Source: Euzebyales bacterium (GTDB lineage Bacteria > Actinomycetota > Nitriliruptoria > Euzebyales > JAHELV01). From it: DNA of 64,000 nt. The position numbers were made by a program, and so were the translations under genes. Below the pieces are notes generated by a model. It did no database searches. It was not told the origin of the DNA and worked only from the letters and a program-made list of their open reading frames with translations. The stretch covers positions 1 to 64,000 of the forward strand of contig DATHVN010000141.1 of assembly GCA_035461305.1 (NCBI GenBank), read 5' to 3'. Below, piece by piece: positions 27,186-36,510 of this stretch (positions are counted from its first letter, which is position 1; each line of letters starts with the position of its first letter).

Positions 27186-27660
27186 CGACGTCGACGATGG
27201 CCTCGATCTCGACCGGGCTGCCCATCGGCAGCTCCGCGACGCCGACGGCCGACCGTGCATGGCGGCCGGCATCGCCGAAGACCTCGCCGAGGAACTCCGA
27301 CGCGCCGTTGGCCACGAGGTGCTGGTCGGTGAAGCCGGGGGCGCTGGCCACGAACACGGTCAGCTTGAGGATGCGCCGGACCGCGTCGAGGTCACATCCC
27401 GCGGCGCGGACCTGTGCCAGCACGTTCACGGCGCACTGCCGCGCGCACCGCTGGGCGGTCGTGAGGTCGACCGCGTCGCCGACCGGGCCCTGTGCCAGCA
27501 GGGCGCCATCGTGCAGTGGCAGCTGCCCGGCCGTGTGGATCAGATCGCCGGCACGGACGTGGCCGACGTAGGCGGCGGCCGGAGCTGGAGCCTCGGGGAC
27601 CGTGACGCCCAGCTCGGCCAGCCGCTGCGTCGGCGACGCGGTGCCGCCCTCGGCGGTCAC
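27175..27660 (-). CDS. RidA family protein (enamine/imine deaminase-like)
   Basis: 161 residues from the GTG at 27660. The RidA fold is clear (GDLIHTAGQLPLHDGAL near the N-terminus, then RILKLTVFVASAPGFTDQH). The end GSPVEIEAIVDVGAG replaces the usual RxxxVEIE tract, and the arginine that binds the substrate carboxylate in the archetype is not obvious, so this belongs to the YjgH/Rv3678c-like subgroup rather than true RidA. The start overlaps the stop of a small gene upstream (GTGA). A 27-bp duplication covers its 3' end. Confidence 0.85.
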   Translation of the reverse strand: MTAEGGTASPTQRLAELGVTVPEAPAPAAAYVGHVRAGDLIHTAGQLPLHDGALLAQGPVGDAVDLTTAQRCARQCAVNVLAQVRAAGCDLDAVRRILKLTVFVASAPGFTDQHLVANGASEFLGEVFGDAGRHARSAVGVAELPMGSPVEIEAIVDVGAG

Positions 27661-27794
27661 TGCTTCGGGCGCTTGAAGTAGGCGACGTTGTCGACGACGG
27701 TCACCAGTTCGTAGCCCTCGTCGCCCCAGTTGTTGAGGATCTCCTGGAGGGCGTGGGTGATCAGCGGCGCCGTGGCGTACTCCCACTGTTGCAT
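27657..27794 (-). CDS. small DUF4177-like protein
   Basis: 45 residues beginning MQQWEYATAPL and ending NVAYFKRPKQ, with GDEGYELVTVV in the middle. This matches the short proteins, usually 45-50 residues, found directly before RidA-like genes in actinobacteria. The ATG at 27794 was chosen because upstream residues in the frame are Ala/Gly/Arg-rich and unlike the family. It overlaps the next gene by 4 bp. The function is unknown; it may partner the RidA-like protein. Confidence 0.75.
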   Translation of the reverse strand: MQQWEYATAPLITHALQEILNNWGDEGYELVTVVDNVAYFKRPKQ

Positions 27795-27894
27795 GGCGTG
27801 TGCCTGTTCGTCGGACCGGCGGAACAGCCGCGACCGTAGCGCACCGCCGGCACCGGTCGCACCTGCGGCGCCCAACACCCGTGACCTAACGCTT

Positions 27895-27912
27895 CGTAGT
27901 CAAATTACTACG
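27895..27912. promoter_or_regulatory. 18-bp dyad upstream of the DUF4177-like/ridA pair
   Basis: CGTAGT and ACTACG form perfect 6-bp arms around an A/T-rich 6-bp spacer. The surrounding 60 bp are the most A/T-rich of this interval. The dyad lies about 100 bp before the small gene's start, a plausible operator position. The binding protein is unknown. Confidence 0.4.
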
Positions 27913-27992
27913 CGGAATCGGGCCCTTGCGATCCGCAATGGTACCGTGTGCCCCGGTGGCCAGGTGTCACGCCGATGTCAGGCGGAGGGCGG

Positions 27993-29438
27993 TCAGGACT
28001 GGTGGGCGGGAGACTGGGGCTGCTCGGCCTCGACACGCTCGACCGGCTCGACGAGCAGGGTCAGCTCGTCGGCCACCCCGGTCACCCTGACGGAGGTTCC
28101 GGTGCGCACCTGCCCCACGTCGTCTGGTGCCTGGGCGCGCCACAGGACGCCTCCCACGAACACGTGACCCTGCGGGTTCAGGACCGACCGCACGACGCCA
28201 GTGCGCCCCATGGCGGCCTGCATGCCCGCGCGGTGCTGCACCCCCTGCGCGCGCAGCACCGTCGTCATGATGAAGACGAAGAAGACCGCGGCTGACACCA
28301 CGACGACCGCGACCAGCCCGCCCGCGAGCTGCACGGCTGCGGGGCCCTCGTACAGCCACCACGACCCGGCCGCCAGCGCGAGCACGCCCACCAGTGTCAC
28401 CGGCCCCAGGCTCGCGAGCGCGAGGTCCACGGCCAGCAGGGCCAGCCCACCGAGCACCAGTGCGAACGCCCACCACTGGGTGGGCAGCACCGTCATGCCG
28501 TACAGACCCAGGCAGGCGAGCACGGCGCCGCTGACGCCTGCGACCCCGAAGCCCGGCTGGAACCACTCGAACAGCAGCGCCACCACACCACCCACGAGCA
28601 GCAGGTAGGCCAGCGTGGGCGTCGACACGGTGTGCAGCAGCCGGCCCAGCAGCCCCTGGTTGTTGAACCGGATCGTGGCCGTGACCGGATCGACGGTCAG
28701 CTGCGTCGCCGTGCCGTCCGCGCGGGTTACCTCCCGGCCGTCGAGCTGCGCAAGCAACTCCGGGAGTCCGGCGGCCACGAGGTCGACGACACCGGACTCG
28801 AGCGCTTCCTGTGCATCGAGGACCGTGACACGGCCGGGGTCGACGGCGTCGGGCAGGGCCGCATCGTCGCTGAGGGCGTCGAGCCCTTCAGGCGCGACCA
28901 CCAGCGCGCCATCATCGGTCGCGAAGCCGGTGACCGTCGCCTCGTCGCGACCGCGGGTGCGTGCGAGCTGCGCCAGCACCGTCGCGCTGTCCTGTCGCGC
29001 CGCCGTCCCGGGATCCTCACCGAGGTCCGCCGGCACCGCGCCACCGAGCACGCTGCCGGGTGAGACGGCCAGCAGGTCGGCGGCCAGGGCGACCTGGACG
29101 CCGGCGCCGGTCACACGGGACCCCGGCGGACCCACCCACACGACCACTGGGACAGCACTCGTGCGGACCGCCTCGACGAAGTCCGCGGCGGATGCGGCGA
29201 GCGTCCCCGGCGTCGACAGCTGCATGACGACGACCTCGACGCCCTCATCGGCGGCCGTCTGCAGGGCGTCGTCGACGTAGCGGGCGATGGTGCCGTCGAG
29301 TGCGCCATCGACCTGCAGGATGTCGATCATGGGATCGGTGGTCTGAGCGGCGGCGGCGGTGTGCACCGCGGCGAGGATGGCGATCAGCATCACCAGACGC
29401 CGCAGCCGGCCGCCGACCAGGGTGCGGATGCCAGTCAC
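27993..29438 (-). CDS. NfeD-family membrane serine protease (ClpP-class)
   Basis: 481 residues from the GTG at 29438; an alternative ATG 15 codons later would begin at the hydrophobic stretch. A signal peptide (MLIAILAAVHTAAAA) is followed by a ClpP/SppA-like protease domain (VVVMQLSTPGTLAASAADFV, residues about 65-95), several membrane helices (LAYLLLVGGVVALLFEWF onward, about residues 245-390) and a soluble OB-fold C-terminus (MGRTGVVRSVLNPQGHVFVG). The usual catalytic serine in an SxAA context is replaced (PGSRVTGAGVQVALAAD), so activity is uncertain. NfeD proteins work with stomatin-like partners in membrane quality control; no stomatin gene is adjacent. Confidence 0.88.
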   Translation of the reverse strand: MTGIRTLVGGRLRRLVMLIAILAAVHTAAAAQTTDPMIDILQVDGALDGTIARYVDDALQTAADEGVEVVVMQLSTPGTLAASAADFVEAVRTSAVPVVVWVGPPGSRVTGAGVQVALAADLLAVSPGSVLGGAVPADLGEDPGTAARQDSATVLAQLARTRGRDEATVTGFATDDGALVVAPEGLDALSDDAALPDAVDPGRVTVLDAQEALESGVVDLVAAGLPELLAQLDGREVTRADGTATQLTVDPVTATIRFNNQGLLGRLLHTVSTPTLAYLLLVGGVVALLFEWFQPGFGVAGVSGAVLACLGLYGMTVLPTQWWAFALVLGGLALLAVDLALASLGPVTLVGVLALAAGSWWLYEGPAAVQLAGGLVAVVVVSAAVFFVFIMTTVLRAQGVQHRAGMQAAMGRTGVVRSVLNPQGHVFVGGVLWRAQAPDDVGQVRTGTSVRVTGVADELTLLVEPVERVEAEQPQSPAHQS

Positions 29439-29553
29439 CCGCTCAACTATAGGGTCCGGCGAGGCCCGCCGGCGCCGTCGCGAGGCGAGCCGGCATCCGG
29501 CACGCGACACTGGACACGACCCGCCCCCTGACGACCGAAAGGCCCGCACGCCC

Positions 29554-30594
29554 GTGGATGCCGGTGCGCTGTTGGATCCCCGGGTGCTGCTCGTGACCGG
29601 CAAGGGTGGCGTCGGCAAGTCGACCGTCGCCGCTGCGCTGGCGATCGCCGGCGTCCGCACCGGCCGGCGGACCTGCCTGGTCGAGGTGGAGGGACGCCAG
29701 ACCATGCGCGGGCTGTTCCACACCGAGCCGTGGGGGTTCGACGAGCGCGAGGTCCGCCAGGACCTGTTCGGTCTGTCGATCGACCCCGAGGCCTCGCTCT
29801 CCGAGTACCTGGCGATGTTCTACGGCGCGCGGCGCCTGTCGAAGCTGGTCGTCAACTCGACCGCTGTCGAGTTCGCCACCACCGCTGCGCCCGGCATCAA
29901 GGACGTGCTGCTGATCGGCAAGGTCAAGGAGATGGAGCGGCGGCGCGACCCCGACGGCCGGTTCGTCTACGACCTGATCGTGGTCGACGCGCCGCCCACC
30001 GGACGCATCGTCAGCTTCCTCCGGGCGCCCGAGGCGACCACGGAGCTCGTGCGCATCGGCCCGGTCCACGAGCAGGCGCAGTCCGTCATGGACCTGCTGC
30101 TGGACCCCACCCGCCTGCGCCTGCAGCTCGTCACGCTGCTCGAGGAGATGCCCGTGGCCGAGACGGCCGAGAGCGCCGAGGCGTTGACCGTGCTCGGCGT
30201 CGGGCTGAACCCGGTCGTCGCGAACCGCGTGCTGCAGCCACGCCTAGACCCCGCGGCCGCGAAGGTCGTCGACGCCGGCATCACCGACGCGACCCTGCGC
30301 GCGGTCCTGGCCGGCAGCGGGCTCGACGACGACGCATCGGTCGCCGCGCTGCGAAGGCTCGGCGAGCGCCACCTGCACCGCCTCGAGCTGCAGGACACCA
30401 TGCGCGAGGCGCTGCGCGGCCAGGTCGACATGCCCCTGTTCGAGCTGCCGTACCTGCCCACGAGGTCGTTCGGCGAGACCGAGGTGTCACGTCTGGCCGA
30501 CCACATCTCGGCCGTCGTCGATCCCGACGCCGTGGCCGCGGCCGGCACGGTCAGGTCGCCGGCGGCCGGCGGCGAAGGCGAACCACGGGCATGA
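29554..30594 (+). CDS. Get3/ArsA-like ATPase, first of a pair
   Basis: 346 residues from the GTG at 29554, chosen because it directly precedes the P-loop domain; the frame is open further upstream over the divergent nfeD start. The deviant Walker A GKGGVGKSTVAAALA, a switch region with DLIVVDAPPTGRIVSFL, and the ATPase core of the ArsA/Get3 family are present. This resembles M. tuberculosis Rv3679, which forms a pair with Rv3680 and affects membrane/lipid physiology, not arsenite export. It overlaps the second ATPase by 4 bp, consistent with a heteromeric complex. Confidence 0.88.
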   Translation: MDAGALLDPRVLLVTGKGGVGKSTVAAALAIAGVRTGRRTCLVEVEGRQTMRGLFHTEPWGFDEREVRQDLFGLSIDPEASLSEYLAMFYGARRLSKLVVNSTAVEFATTAAPGIKDVLLIGKVKEMERRRDPDGRFVYDLIVVDAPPTGRIVSFLRAPEATTELVRIGPVHEQAQSVMDLLLDPTRLRLQLVTLLEEMPVAETAESAEALTVLGVGLNPVVANRVLQPRLDPAAAKVVDAGITDATLRAVLAGSGLDDDASVAALRRLGERHLHRLELQDTMREALRGQVDMPLFELPYLPTRSFGETEVSRLADHISAVVDPDAVAAAGTVRSPAAGGEGEPRA

Positions 30595-31727
30595 GCACGC
30601 ACGGCCAGCCGTCGCTCGCCTCCGTCGTCGACGAGCGCCATGTCATCGTCTGCACCGGTGCCGGCGGCGTGGGCAAGACGACCACGGCGGCCGCGCTCGG
30701 GATCGAGGCCGCGCGCCGAGGACGGCGCACGATCGTGCTGACGATCGATCCCGCCCGGCGCCTCGCGCAGTCGCTCGGGCTGTCGCGCCTCAGCACCGCA
30801 CCGCGGTCGGTCCGGGACGTCGACGGGCTCGACGCGATGATGCTCGACATGAAGCGCACGTTCGACGAGATCGTCGAACGGCACGCGAGCAGCCCGGACA
30901 GGGTCCAGCGGATCCTCGACAACCGCTTCTACCAGCAGCTATCAGCGTCGCTGGCCGGCACGCAGGAGTACATGGCGATGGAGAAGCTGTACGACCTGCA
31001 CGAGACCGGCAGGTACGACTGCATCGTCATCGATACGCCGCCCACCCGCAACGCGCTCGACTTCCTCGATGCCCCGCGACGTCTGACCGACTTCCTCGAG
31101 GGCCGGTTCCTCAAGATGTTCCTGACACCGGGACTGACCGCCGGCCGCTTCGCCACGCGGGCCGTCGGTGTCGGCACCGGCCTGTTCATGCGCGCCGCGT
31201 CACGCATCACCGGCGCCGTGGTGCTCGAGGACCTCGCCGACTTCTTCCAGTCCTTCGAGGGCATGTACGACGGCTTCAAGACCCGTGCGCAGTCGGTCTA
31301 CCGCCTCCTGCAGCAACCCAGTTCCGCCTTCGTCGTCGTGAGCTCACCGGAGCCGCCGGCACTGAGGGAGGCGGGCTTCTTCCTGCGCCGCCTGGCCCGC
31401 GACGGCATGCCCACGGCAGGTGTCGTGGTCAACCGGGTGACCGTCGCGCCACCGGGAGCTCTGGGAACGACGGACCGCGCCCGCGTGGCGGAGGTGGCGG
31501 CGGGGCTGGACCGCGACGACGACGTCGAGCGGGCGACCGCCGAACTGCTCGACCTCGCACTCGACGCGCGTGACGTCGCGGCCCGCCAGCACCAGGCCAT
31601 CGCCGCCGCCATGCACGGCCTCGACCCCGGGACGCTCGTGAAGGTGCCCCTGGCCGACAGCGATGTCCACGACGTCGAGGGCCTGCGCTGGGTGGCAGGA
31701 CGGCTCGTCGGCACCGACGGCGCCTGA
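30591..31727 (+). CDS. Get3/ArsA-like ATPase, second of a pair
   Basis: 378 residues, ATG overlapping the first ATPase (ATGA). Walker A is GAGGVGKTTTAAALG. The switch II region reads YDCIVIDTPPTRNALDFLD, and the middle holds a Met/Phe-rich hydrophobic stretch (RFLKMFLTPGLTAGRF) that in Get3 forms the client-binding groove. This matches Rv3680. No tail-anchored insertase partner or arsenite pump is nearby, so the role is probably in envelope protein or lipid handling, fitting the peptidoglycan genes downstream. Confidence 0.88.
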   Translation: MSTHGQPSLASVVDERHVIVCTGAGGVGKTTTAAALGIEAARRGRRTIVLTIDPARRLAQSLGLSRLSTAPRSVRDVDGLDAMMLDMKRTFDEIVERHASSPDRVQRILDNRFYQQLSASLAGTQEYMAMEKLYDLHETGRYDCIVIDTPPTRNALDFLDAPRRLTDFLEGRFLKMFLTPGLTAGRFATRAVGVGTGLFMRAASRITGAVVLEDLADFFQSFEGMYDGFKTRAQSVYRLLQQPSSAFVVVSSPEPPALREAGFFLRRLARDGMPTAGVVVNRVTVAPPGALGTTDRARVAEVAAGLDRDDDVERATAELLDLALDARDVAARQHQAIAAAMHGLDPGTLVKVPLADSDVHDVEGLRWVAGRLVGTDGA

Positions 31728-31832
31728 GACGCCCGCACGTTCCCTGCCGGACACCCTGCGGACAGGTGCCGGCGCGCGCCAGATGCGGGAACGTGAGTGC
31801 TGTCCCCCAGCACATCACCTACGTGGCGGGTC

Positions 31833-32849
31833 ATGCGAGGACGTTCTACTTCTGTCATGGCACTGTGCAGCCTGCTGGTGCTGCTCGTGGTGCAGCCTGC
31901 AGGCGCAGATACGCCCAGGCAGCGCCTCGCCCGTGCGCAGGAACGCCTCGACGAGCTCAGCCGTGAGCTCGCGATCCAGATCGAGGAGTGCAACCTGCGC
32001 CGCGAGCAGCGCAAGTCGGCCAAGGGCGCTGTGGCGGACAACCGCAGGCGGTACGAGAAGACCGAGAAGCGCCTGGCGTCGGTCCGCGACGAACGTGCGC
32101 AGGTGGTCGCGCAGCTCTACAAGGACCGCTCCGTCGGGCAGCAGCTGGCCCAGCTGCCGACGTCGGCCGACAGCCTGACCGACTTCGCCGAGCGTGTGAC
32201 GTGGCTCGACATCGCCCAGGAGGCTCGCACGACGGCCTTCGAGCGGTTCACCGCGACCCAGGACAGGTTGACAGCCGATGGCGACGTGCTGCGGACCGTG
32301 CGCGAGCGGGCCGAGAAGGCCGATGCCGCCGCGCAGCGCAGCTGCGACGAGACCCGGGAGCGGGTCGAGGCCGAGGAGGGCCGGGTCGCCGAGCTGTCCG
32401 CCGAGGTCGAGCGCCTCGAGAGCGCCGCCCGCGCCCGCGCTGCCGACGACGAGGCCAACAGCGGATCACCGGCCGCCGCACCCGCACCCGCACCCGCGGT
32501 TTCAGGCAGCACGGGCGCCGCCGTCCAGTCGGGCTGGCGCAGGTCGGCAAGCCCTACGCGTGGGGCGGCTCGGGCCCGGGCTCGTACGACTGCTCCGGGC
32601 TGACCAGCGCCGCCTCGGCAGCGGGCCGGGGTCTCGCTGCCGCACAGCTCGAGCATGCAGTACAGCGCCACCTCGCGCGTGTCGCGTAGCGCGCTGCAGC
32701 CGGGCGACCTGCTCTTCTTCGGCAGCCCGATCCACCACGTCGCCATGTACGTCGGCAACGGACAGATGGTCGAGGCGCCGCGATCCGGCCTGACCGTCCG
32801 CGTCGTCTCGACGGACCGGTCGGATTACGTCGGCGCCGGCCGCCCCTGA
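31833..32849 (+). pseudogene. secreted NlpC/P60 endopeptidase (RipA-like), two frameshifts
   Basis: The first 230 residues are open: a signal peptide (MALCSLLVLLVVQPAGA) then a long coiled coil (residues about 35-215), as in RipA/CwlO proteins. The Ala/Pro linker ends near 32520 and the catalytic domain then changes frame: QVGKPYAWGGSGPGSYDCSG, with the active-site cysteine, lies in a second frame at about 32540-32600, and the last part (ALQPGDLLFFG, HHVAMYVGNGQMVEAPRSG) in a third, ending at 32849. Two small indels separate an otherwise complete hydrolase. It cleaves peptide stems in peptidoglycan. Because its active-site motifs are all preserved, sequence error is as likely as decay. Confidence 0.78.
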
Positions 32850-32992
32850 TCGCCGCCGCAACCGTGCGCGGGCCGGACATGGGAATCGCCTGACGCCTCG
32901 GCATCCTGCCCATCCCGCCACGTCGGGACCAGCCGCGCAGGCGTTATGATCCTGCCCGCGACCGTGCGCCCTACGGACGGTTGACCACCCGC

Positions 32993-35377
32993 ATGCGATC
33001 CGAGACGTACGAGCCTCCACCCGTGCGCCAACAGGCTCCGCCGCCGGCGGAGCCTGTGTTTCCGCGACCGCCACTGCCGCCGGAGCAGCGCCCACCGCGG
33101 CGGCGACGACATACGTCCGCACGCAGCCACATGCTCGTACTCGGCGCCGTCCTGCTGTTCCTACTGACGGTGCCGGCGCTCATCGCGCTCGCGCTGTCCG
33201 TCGACGCCGCGACCGACCGCATCCTGGGACTGCCCCCGCTGTCCGACGAGCTTGTGGACCCTCCCGAGCGCAGCGTCGTGCTGGACCGCGAGGGCCGGCG
33301 CCTGGCGACGCTGCAGGTCGAGAACCGGCGCTCGGTCGACCTCGAACGCGTGCCCGAGCACCTGATCAACGCCGTTCTGGCGACCGAAGACCAGGCGTTC
33401 TGGGAGCACGAGGGTGTCAACTGGAGCGCGATCGCGCGCGCGGCGGTCCGCAACGCGAGCTCGGGTGAGATCAACAGCGGTGGCTCCACGATCACCCAAC
33501 AGCTGGTCAAGAACCGGGTCGTTGGCGCCGAGCAGTCGTTGAACCGCAAGATCACCGAGGCCGTCTACGCCAGCCAGCTCGAGCGCCAGCGCGACAAGCG
33601 CGAGATCCTCGAGATGTACCTCAACGACACCTACTTCGGCAACGGCGTGTACGGCATCGCGACCGCCGCCGAGTACTACTGGGGCGCGCCGGTCCGCAAG
33701 CTGAACCTCGCCCAGGCGGCGCTGCTCGCCGGCATCATCCGCGCGCCGGAGCGCAACAACCCGGACGACTATCCGGGCAACGCCAGGGCGCGCCGGGCAG
33801 TCGTGCTCGAGCAGATGGTCGAGCAGGGCTCGATCACACCGCAGCAGGCCGAGAAGGCCAGTCGCGCGAAGCTCACGCTGCGCATCAAGGACCGTGCGGG
33901 CAACAGTGCACCCTTCCTCGTCGACGTGCTGCGCCGCGAGCTCGAGGCCGATCCACGGCTCGGCGACACGCCCCAGGAGCGCTGGAACACCGTCCTCACC
34001 GAGGGGCTACGGATCCGCACGACGTTCGACCTGCGTCTGCAGCGGATCGCGGAGCGCACGATCCGTGGGATGCTGGACCAGCCCAAGACCGACCCGATGG
34101 CGTCCATTGTCGCCATCGATCCAGAGTCCGGCGACCTGCTGACGGCCGCCGTCGGCCCCAAGCGCTACGGCGACGGTCCGAAGCAGACCGCCATCAACCC
34201 CGCCGTGCCCGGGCTCGGCGGCACCGGACGCCAGCCGGGCTCCACCTTCAAGGCCTTCGAGCTCGTGACGGCGCTCGAGCACGACGTGCCGATCACCCAC
34301 ACCTTCGACTCCCAGCCGACCTTCACGTCGCAGTCGCCCCAGTGCCCCCGGTACGACGTGACGAACTACGGTGACGCGAATCTCGGGCTCCAACAGATGG
34401 CCCAGGCGACCGCGACGTCGAGCAACACCTACTTCCTGCACCTCATGGACATCGCCGGGGGGCCCGAGGCGCTGGCCGAGACCGCGAACCGGATGGGCAT
34501 CGACAGCGAGCTGGATCCCGTCTGCTCACTCGTCCTGGGCTCGGTGGAGGTCTACCCGAGCGAGATGGCGTCGGCGTTCGGCACGCTGGCCAACGACGGC
34601 GTGCGCTGCAAGCCACACGCCGTCCGGCTGATCAAGGACCGCGACGGCAAGGTCCTGCGCAAGCGCAACGGCAACTGCGAACGGGCGCTCGACGAAGACG
34701 TCGCGCACCAGGCCACCAGCCTGCTACGGGGACCGCTGGAGAACGGCACGGCCAGCACGCACGGCCAGATCGGTAGGCCGGCGGCCGGCAAGACCGGGAC
34801 GACGACCAACGGCAAGGACGCGTGGTTCGTCGGCTACATCCCGCAGCTGTCGGTCGCGACCTGGGTGGGCCACGAGATCCCCGAGACGCTGGTCCACCCT
34901 CTGTGCGGCGAGGTCACCGGTGGCTGCCTCCCGACGATGCTCTGGCAACGGTTCATGACCGAGGCGACGGCCGAGCTGGGTCTGCCGCTCGAGGACTTCC
35001 CTGCACCGCCACCGCCTCCCACGGCTGCGGTGCCGTCGGTCGTGGGCACGCACGTCGACGAGGCCACGCAGACCCTGACCGGCGCCGGGTTCCTCGTGGG
35101 TGTCACTGACGTACCCGGCGACGCGGAAGCTGGGATCGTCGTCGCACAGAGCCCCGACGAGGGGGGCGAGGTCGTCCTCGGCAGCACGATCCAGCTCTCG
35201 GTGTCCGATGGACTGGGTATCCTGCAGGAGCCAGAGCCACCGCCGCCCGACGATTCGCCGGACGTGCCACTGCCGCCGGACATCGACGACCAGATCCCGG
35301 ACGACTGGCCCTTCCCCTTCCCGGATCAACGGCCCGGCACCGGCAACGGCCCGAAGCAGGACCCGCCCCGAGGCTGA
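32993..35377 (+). CDS. bifunctional penicillin-binding protein with PASTA domain (PonA2-like)
   Basis: 794 residues from the ATG at 32993; a TTG four codons earlier is possible. A Pro-rich cytoplasmic tail and one membrane helix (MLVLGAVLLFLLTVPALI) lead into a GT51 glycosyltransferase domain (Glu132 in ATEDQAFW, then STITQQLVKN). The transpeptidase domain has Ser417 in GSTFK, SSN, and KTGTT. One PASTA domain follows (VPSVVGTHVDEATQTL) and then a Pro-rich tail. It polymerises and cross-links peptidoglycan outside the membrane. Its place after the ATPase pair and an NlpC/P60 gene, and before a metallophosphoesterase, matches the PonA2 neighbourhood of mycobacteria. Confidence 0.94.
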   Translation: MRSETYEPPPVRQQAPPPAEPVFPRPPLPPEQRPPRRRRHTSARSHMLVLGAVLLFLLTVPALIALALSVDAATDRILGLPPLSDELVDPPERSVVLDREGRRLATLQVENRRSVDLERVPEHLINAVLATEDQAFWEHEGVNWSAIARAAVRNASSGEINSGGSTITQQLVKNRVVGAEQSLNRKITEAVYASQLERQRDKREILEMYLNDTYFGNGVYGIATAAEYYWGAPVRKLNLAQAALLAGIIRAPERNNPDDYPGNARARRAVVLEQMVEQGSITPQQAEKASRAKLTLRIKDRAGNSAPFLVDVLRRELEADPRLGDTPQERWNTVLTEGLRIRTTFDLRLQRIAERTIRGMLDQPKTDPMASIVAIDPESGDLLTAAVGPKRYGDGPKQTAINPAVPGLGGTGRQPGSTFKAFELVTALEHDVPITHTFDSQPTFTSQSPQCPRYDVTNYGDANLGLQQMAQATATSSNTYFLHLMDIAGGPEALAETANRMGIDSELDPVCSLVLGSVEVYPSEMASAFGTLANDGVRCKPHAVRLIKDRDGKVLRKRNGNCERALDEDVAHQATSLLRGPLENGTASTHGQIGRPAAGKTGTTTNGKDAWFVGYIPQLSVATWVGHEIPETLVHPLCGEVTGGCLPTMLWQRFMTEATAELGLPLEDFPAPPPPPTAAVPSVVGTHVDEATQTLTGAGFLVGVTDVPGDAEAGIVVAQSPDEGGEVVLGSTIQLSVSDGLGILQEPEPPPPDDSPDVPLPPDIDDQIPDDWPFPFPDQRPGTGNGPKQDPPRG

Positions 35378-35381
35378 CCAT

Positions 35382-36284
35382 ATGAAGCGCTTGCTGCAGA
35401 CCGCCGCCACCCTCGCGGTCGTTGGTGCTGCATGGGGGCTGGCCGAGCGCAGGTGGTTCGTGCTGCGCCACCGGACGCTTCCCGTGCTGCGCGGAGCTGA
35501 CGCGTCGACGCTGCGCGTGCTCCACCTGTCCGACCTCCACCTCGTTGCCGGCGATCGCCGCATGGCGCGGTTCATCCACCAGAGCCTGGCGCACGGACCC
35601 GACCTCGTCGTCGTCACGGGCGACATCGTGGGGCACCCGGACGCCATCGACGACGCCGTCGACCTCCTGGGCGCGGTGGGTGCCGACCGACCGGCCGTCG
35701 CCGTGCTGGGATCCAACGACCGCTACGGCCCCGTGCTGCGCAACCCGCTCCGGTACCTGGTGAGCCCCACCCGCACGCATCCCGGTGTCCGGCTGGACAC
35801 CGAGCACCTGGTGGTGGGGCTCAAGGAGGCGGGCTGGCACGTGCTACGCAACGAGCGCACCACCGTGCGGACCGCGATCGGCGACATCGACGTCGTTGGC
35901 CTCGACGACCCGCACATCGGCGCGGACAGTCCCGACCAGGTCGACTGGACACCCCACGCGGGCGACGGGCCGCTGCGCCTCGGCGTCGTGCATGCGCCCT
36001 ACGTCGACGTGATCGACCGCTTCGCGGGGGAGGGCCTCGACCTTGCCCTCGCCGGCCACACGCACGGTGGGCAGGTGCGCGTACCCTTCGTCGGTGCGCT
36101 GACCACCAACTGCGACCTGCCGCTCGACATGGCGCGCGGCGCGACCCGCTACACCGACCGGATGTGGCTGCACGTGTCCGCAGGCCTGGGCACGTCGCGC
36201 TTCGCGCCGGTGCGGTTCGCCTGCCGTCCCGAGGCCAGCATCCTCGACCTCGTGGGCCGCCGGATGGCCTTCGACGCGCTTTGA
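35382..36284 (+). CDS. membrane-anchored metallophosphoesterase
   Basis: 300 residues. After a short hydrophobic N-terminus, the calcineurin-like motifs are in order: HLSDLHLV, VVTGDIVGH, LGSNDR (in place of GNHD), and LAGHTHGGQ near the C-terminus. This is the YkuE/Rv3683 type that often sits beside class A penicillin-binding proteins; UDP-diacylglucosamine hydrolase-like or phospholipid activity has been proposed for relatives. It starts 4 bp after the penicillin-binding protein stop, so the two are co-expressed. The -35 box of the tRNA-Pro promoter overlaps its stop codon. Confidence 0.9.
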   Translation: MKRLLQTAATLAVVGAAWGLAERRWFVLRHRTLPVLRGADASTLRVLHLSDLHLVAGDRRMARFIHQSLAHGPDLVVVTGDIVGHPDAIDDAVDLLGAVGADRPAVAVLGSNDRYGPVLRNPLRYLVSPTRTHPGVRLDTEHLVVGLKEAGWHVLRNERTTVRTAIGDIDVVGLDDPHIGADSPDQVDWTPHAGDGPLRLGVVHAPYVDVIDRFAGEGLDLALAGHTHGGQVRVPFVGALTTNCDLPLDMARGATRYTDRMWLHVSAGLGTSRFAPVRFACRPEASILDLVGRRMAFDAL

Positions 36285-36309
36285 GTCGGATGTCGCGGCG
36301 GGCTACCCT
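36281..36309 (+). promoter_or_regulatory. tRNA-Pro promoter
   Basis: A TTGAGT -35 box (36281-36286, overlapping the metallophosphoesterase stop) and a TACCCT -10 box (36304-36309) are spaced by 17 bp. Transcription would start a few bases before the tRNA 5' end at 36319. Confidence 0.6.
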
Positions 36310-36318
36310 GTACGCGCA

Positions 36319-36396
36319 CGGGATGTAGCGCAGCTTGGTTAGCGCGCCACGTTCGGGACGTGGAGGCCCCGGGTTCAAATCCCGGCATCCCGACCA
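36319..36396 (+). tRNA. tRNA-Pro (anticodon CGG)
   Basis: A full cloverleaf can be drawn: acceptor CGGGATG/CATCCCG with discriminator A and an encoded CCA, a D arm, an anticodon stem CCACG/CGTGG with loop TTCGGGA (anticodon CGG), and a T arm CCGGG/CCCGG with loop TTCAAAT. It reads proline CCG codons, which are abundant in this high-G+C genome. Confidence 0.95.
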
Positions 36397-36510
36397 TCAC
36401 ACCACCCCATCTCAGCAGGTGGCCGCGCCCGGTCGCTCAATGTTGTGGGATCAGGCCTTTAGAGCGCATGCCGCGGGGAAGGACTCCACCAGTCGTGCGA
36501 ACGGGGGCGC

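Noticed and set aside
29554-31727. Arsenite efflux ATPases (arsA)
   Set aside because: No arsB, arsC, arsD or arsR lies nearby, and the pair matches the mycobacterial Get3-like genes in a cell-wall context.
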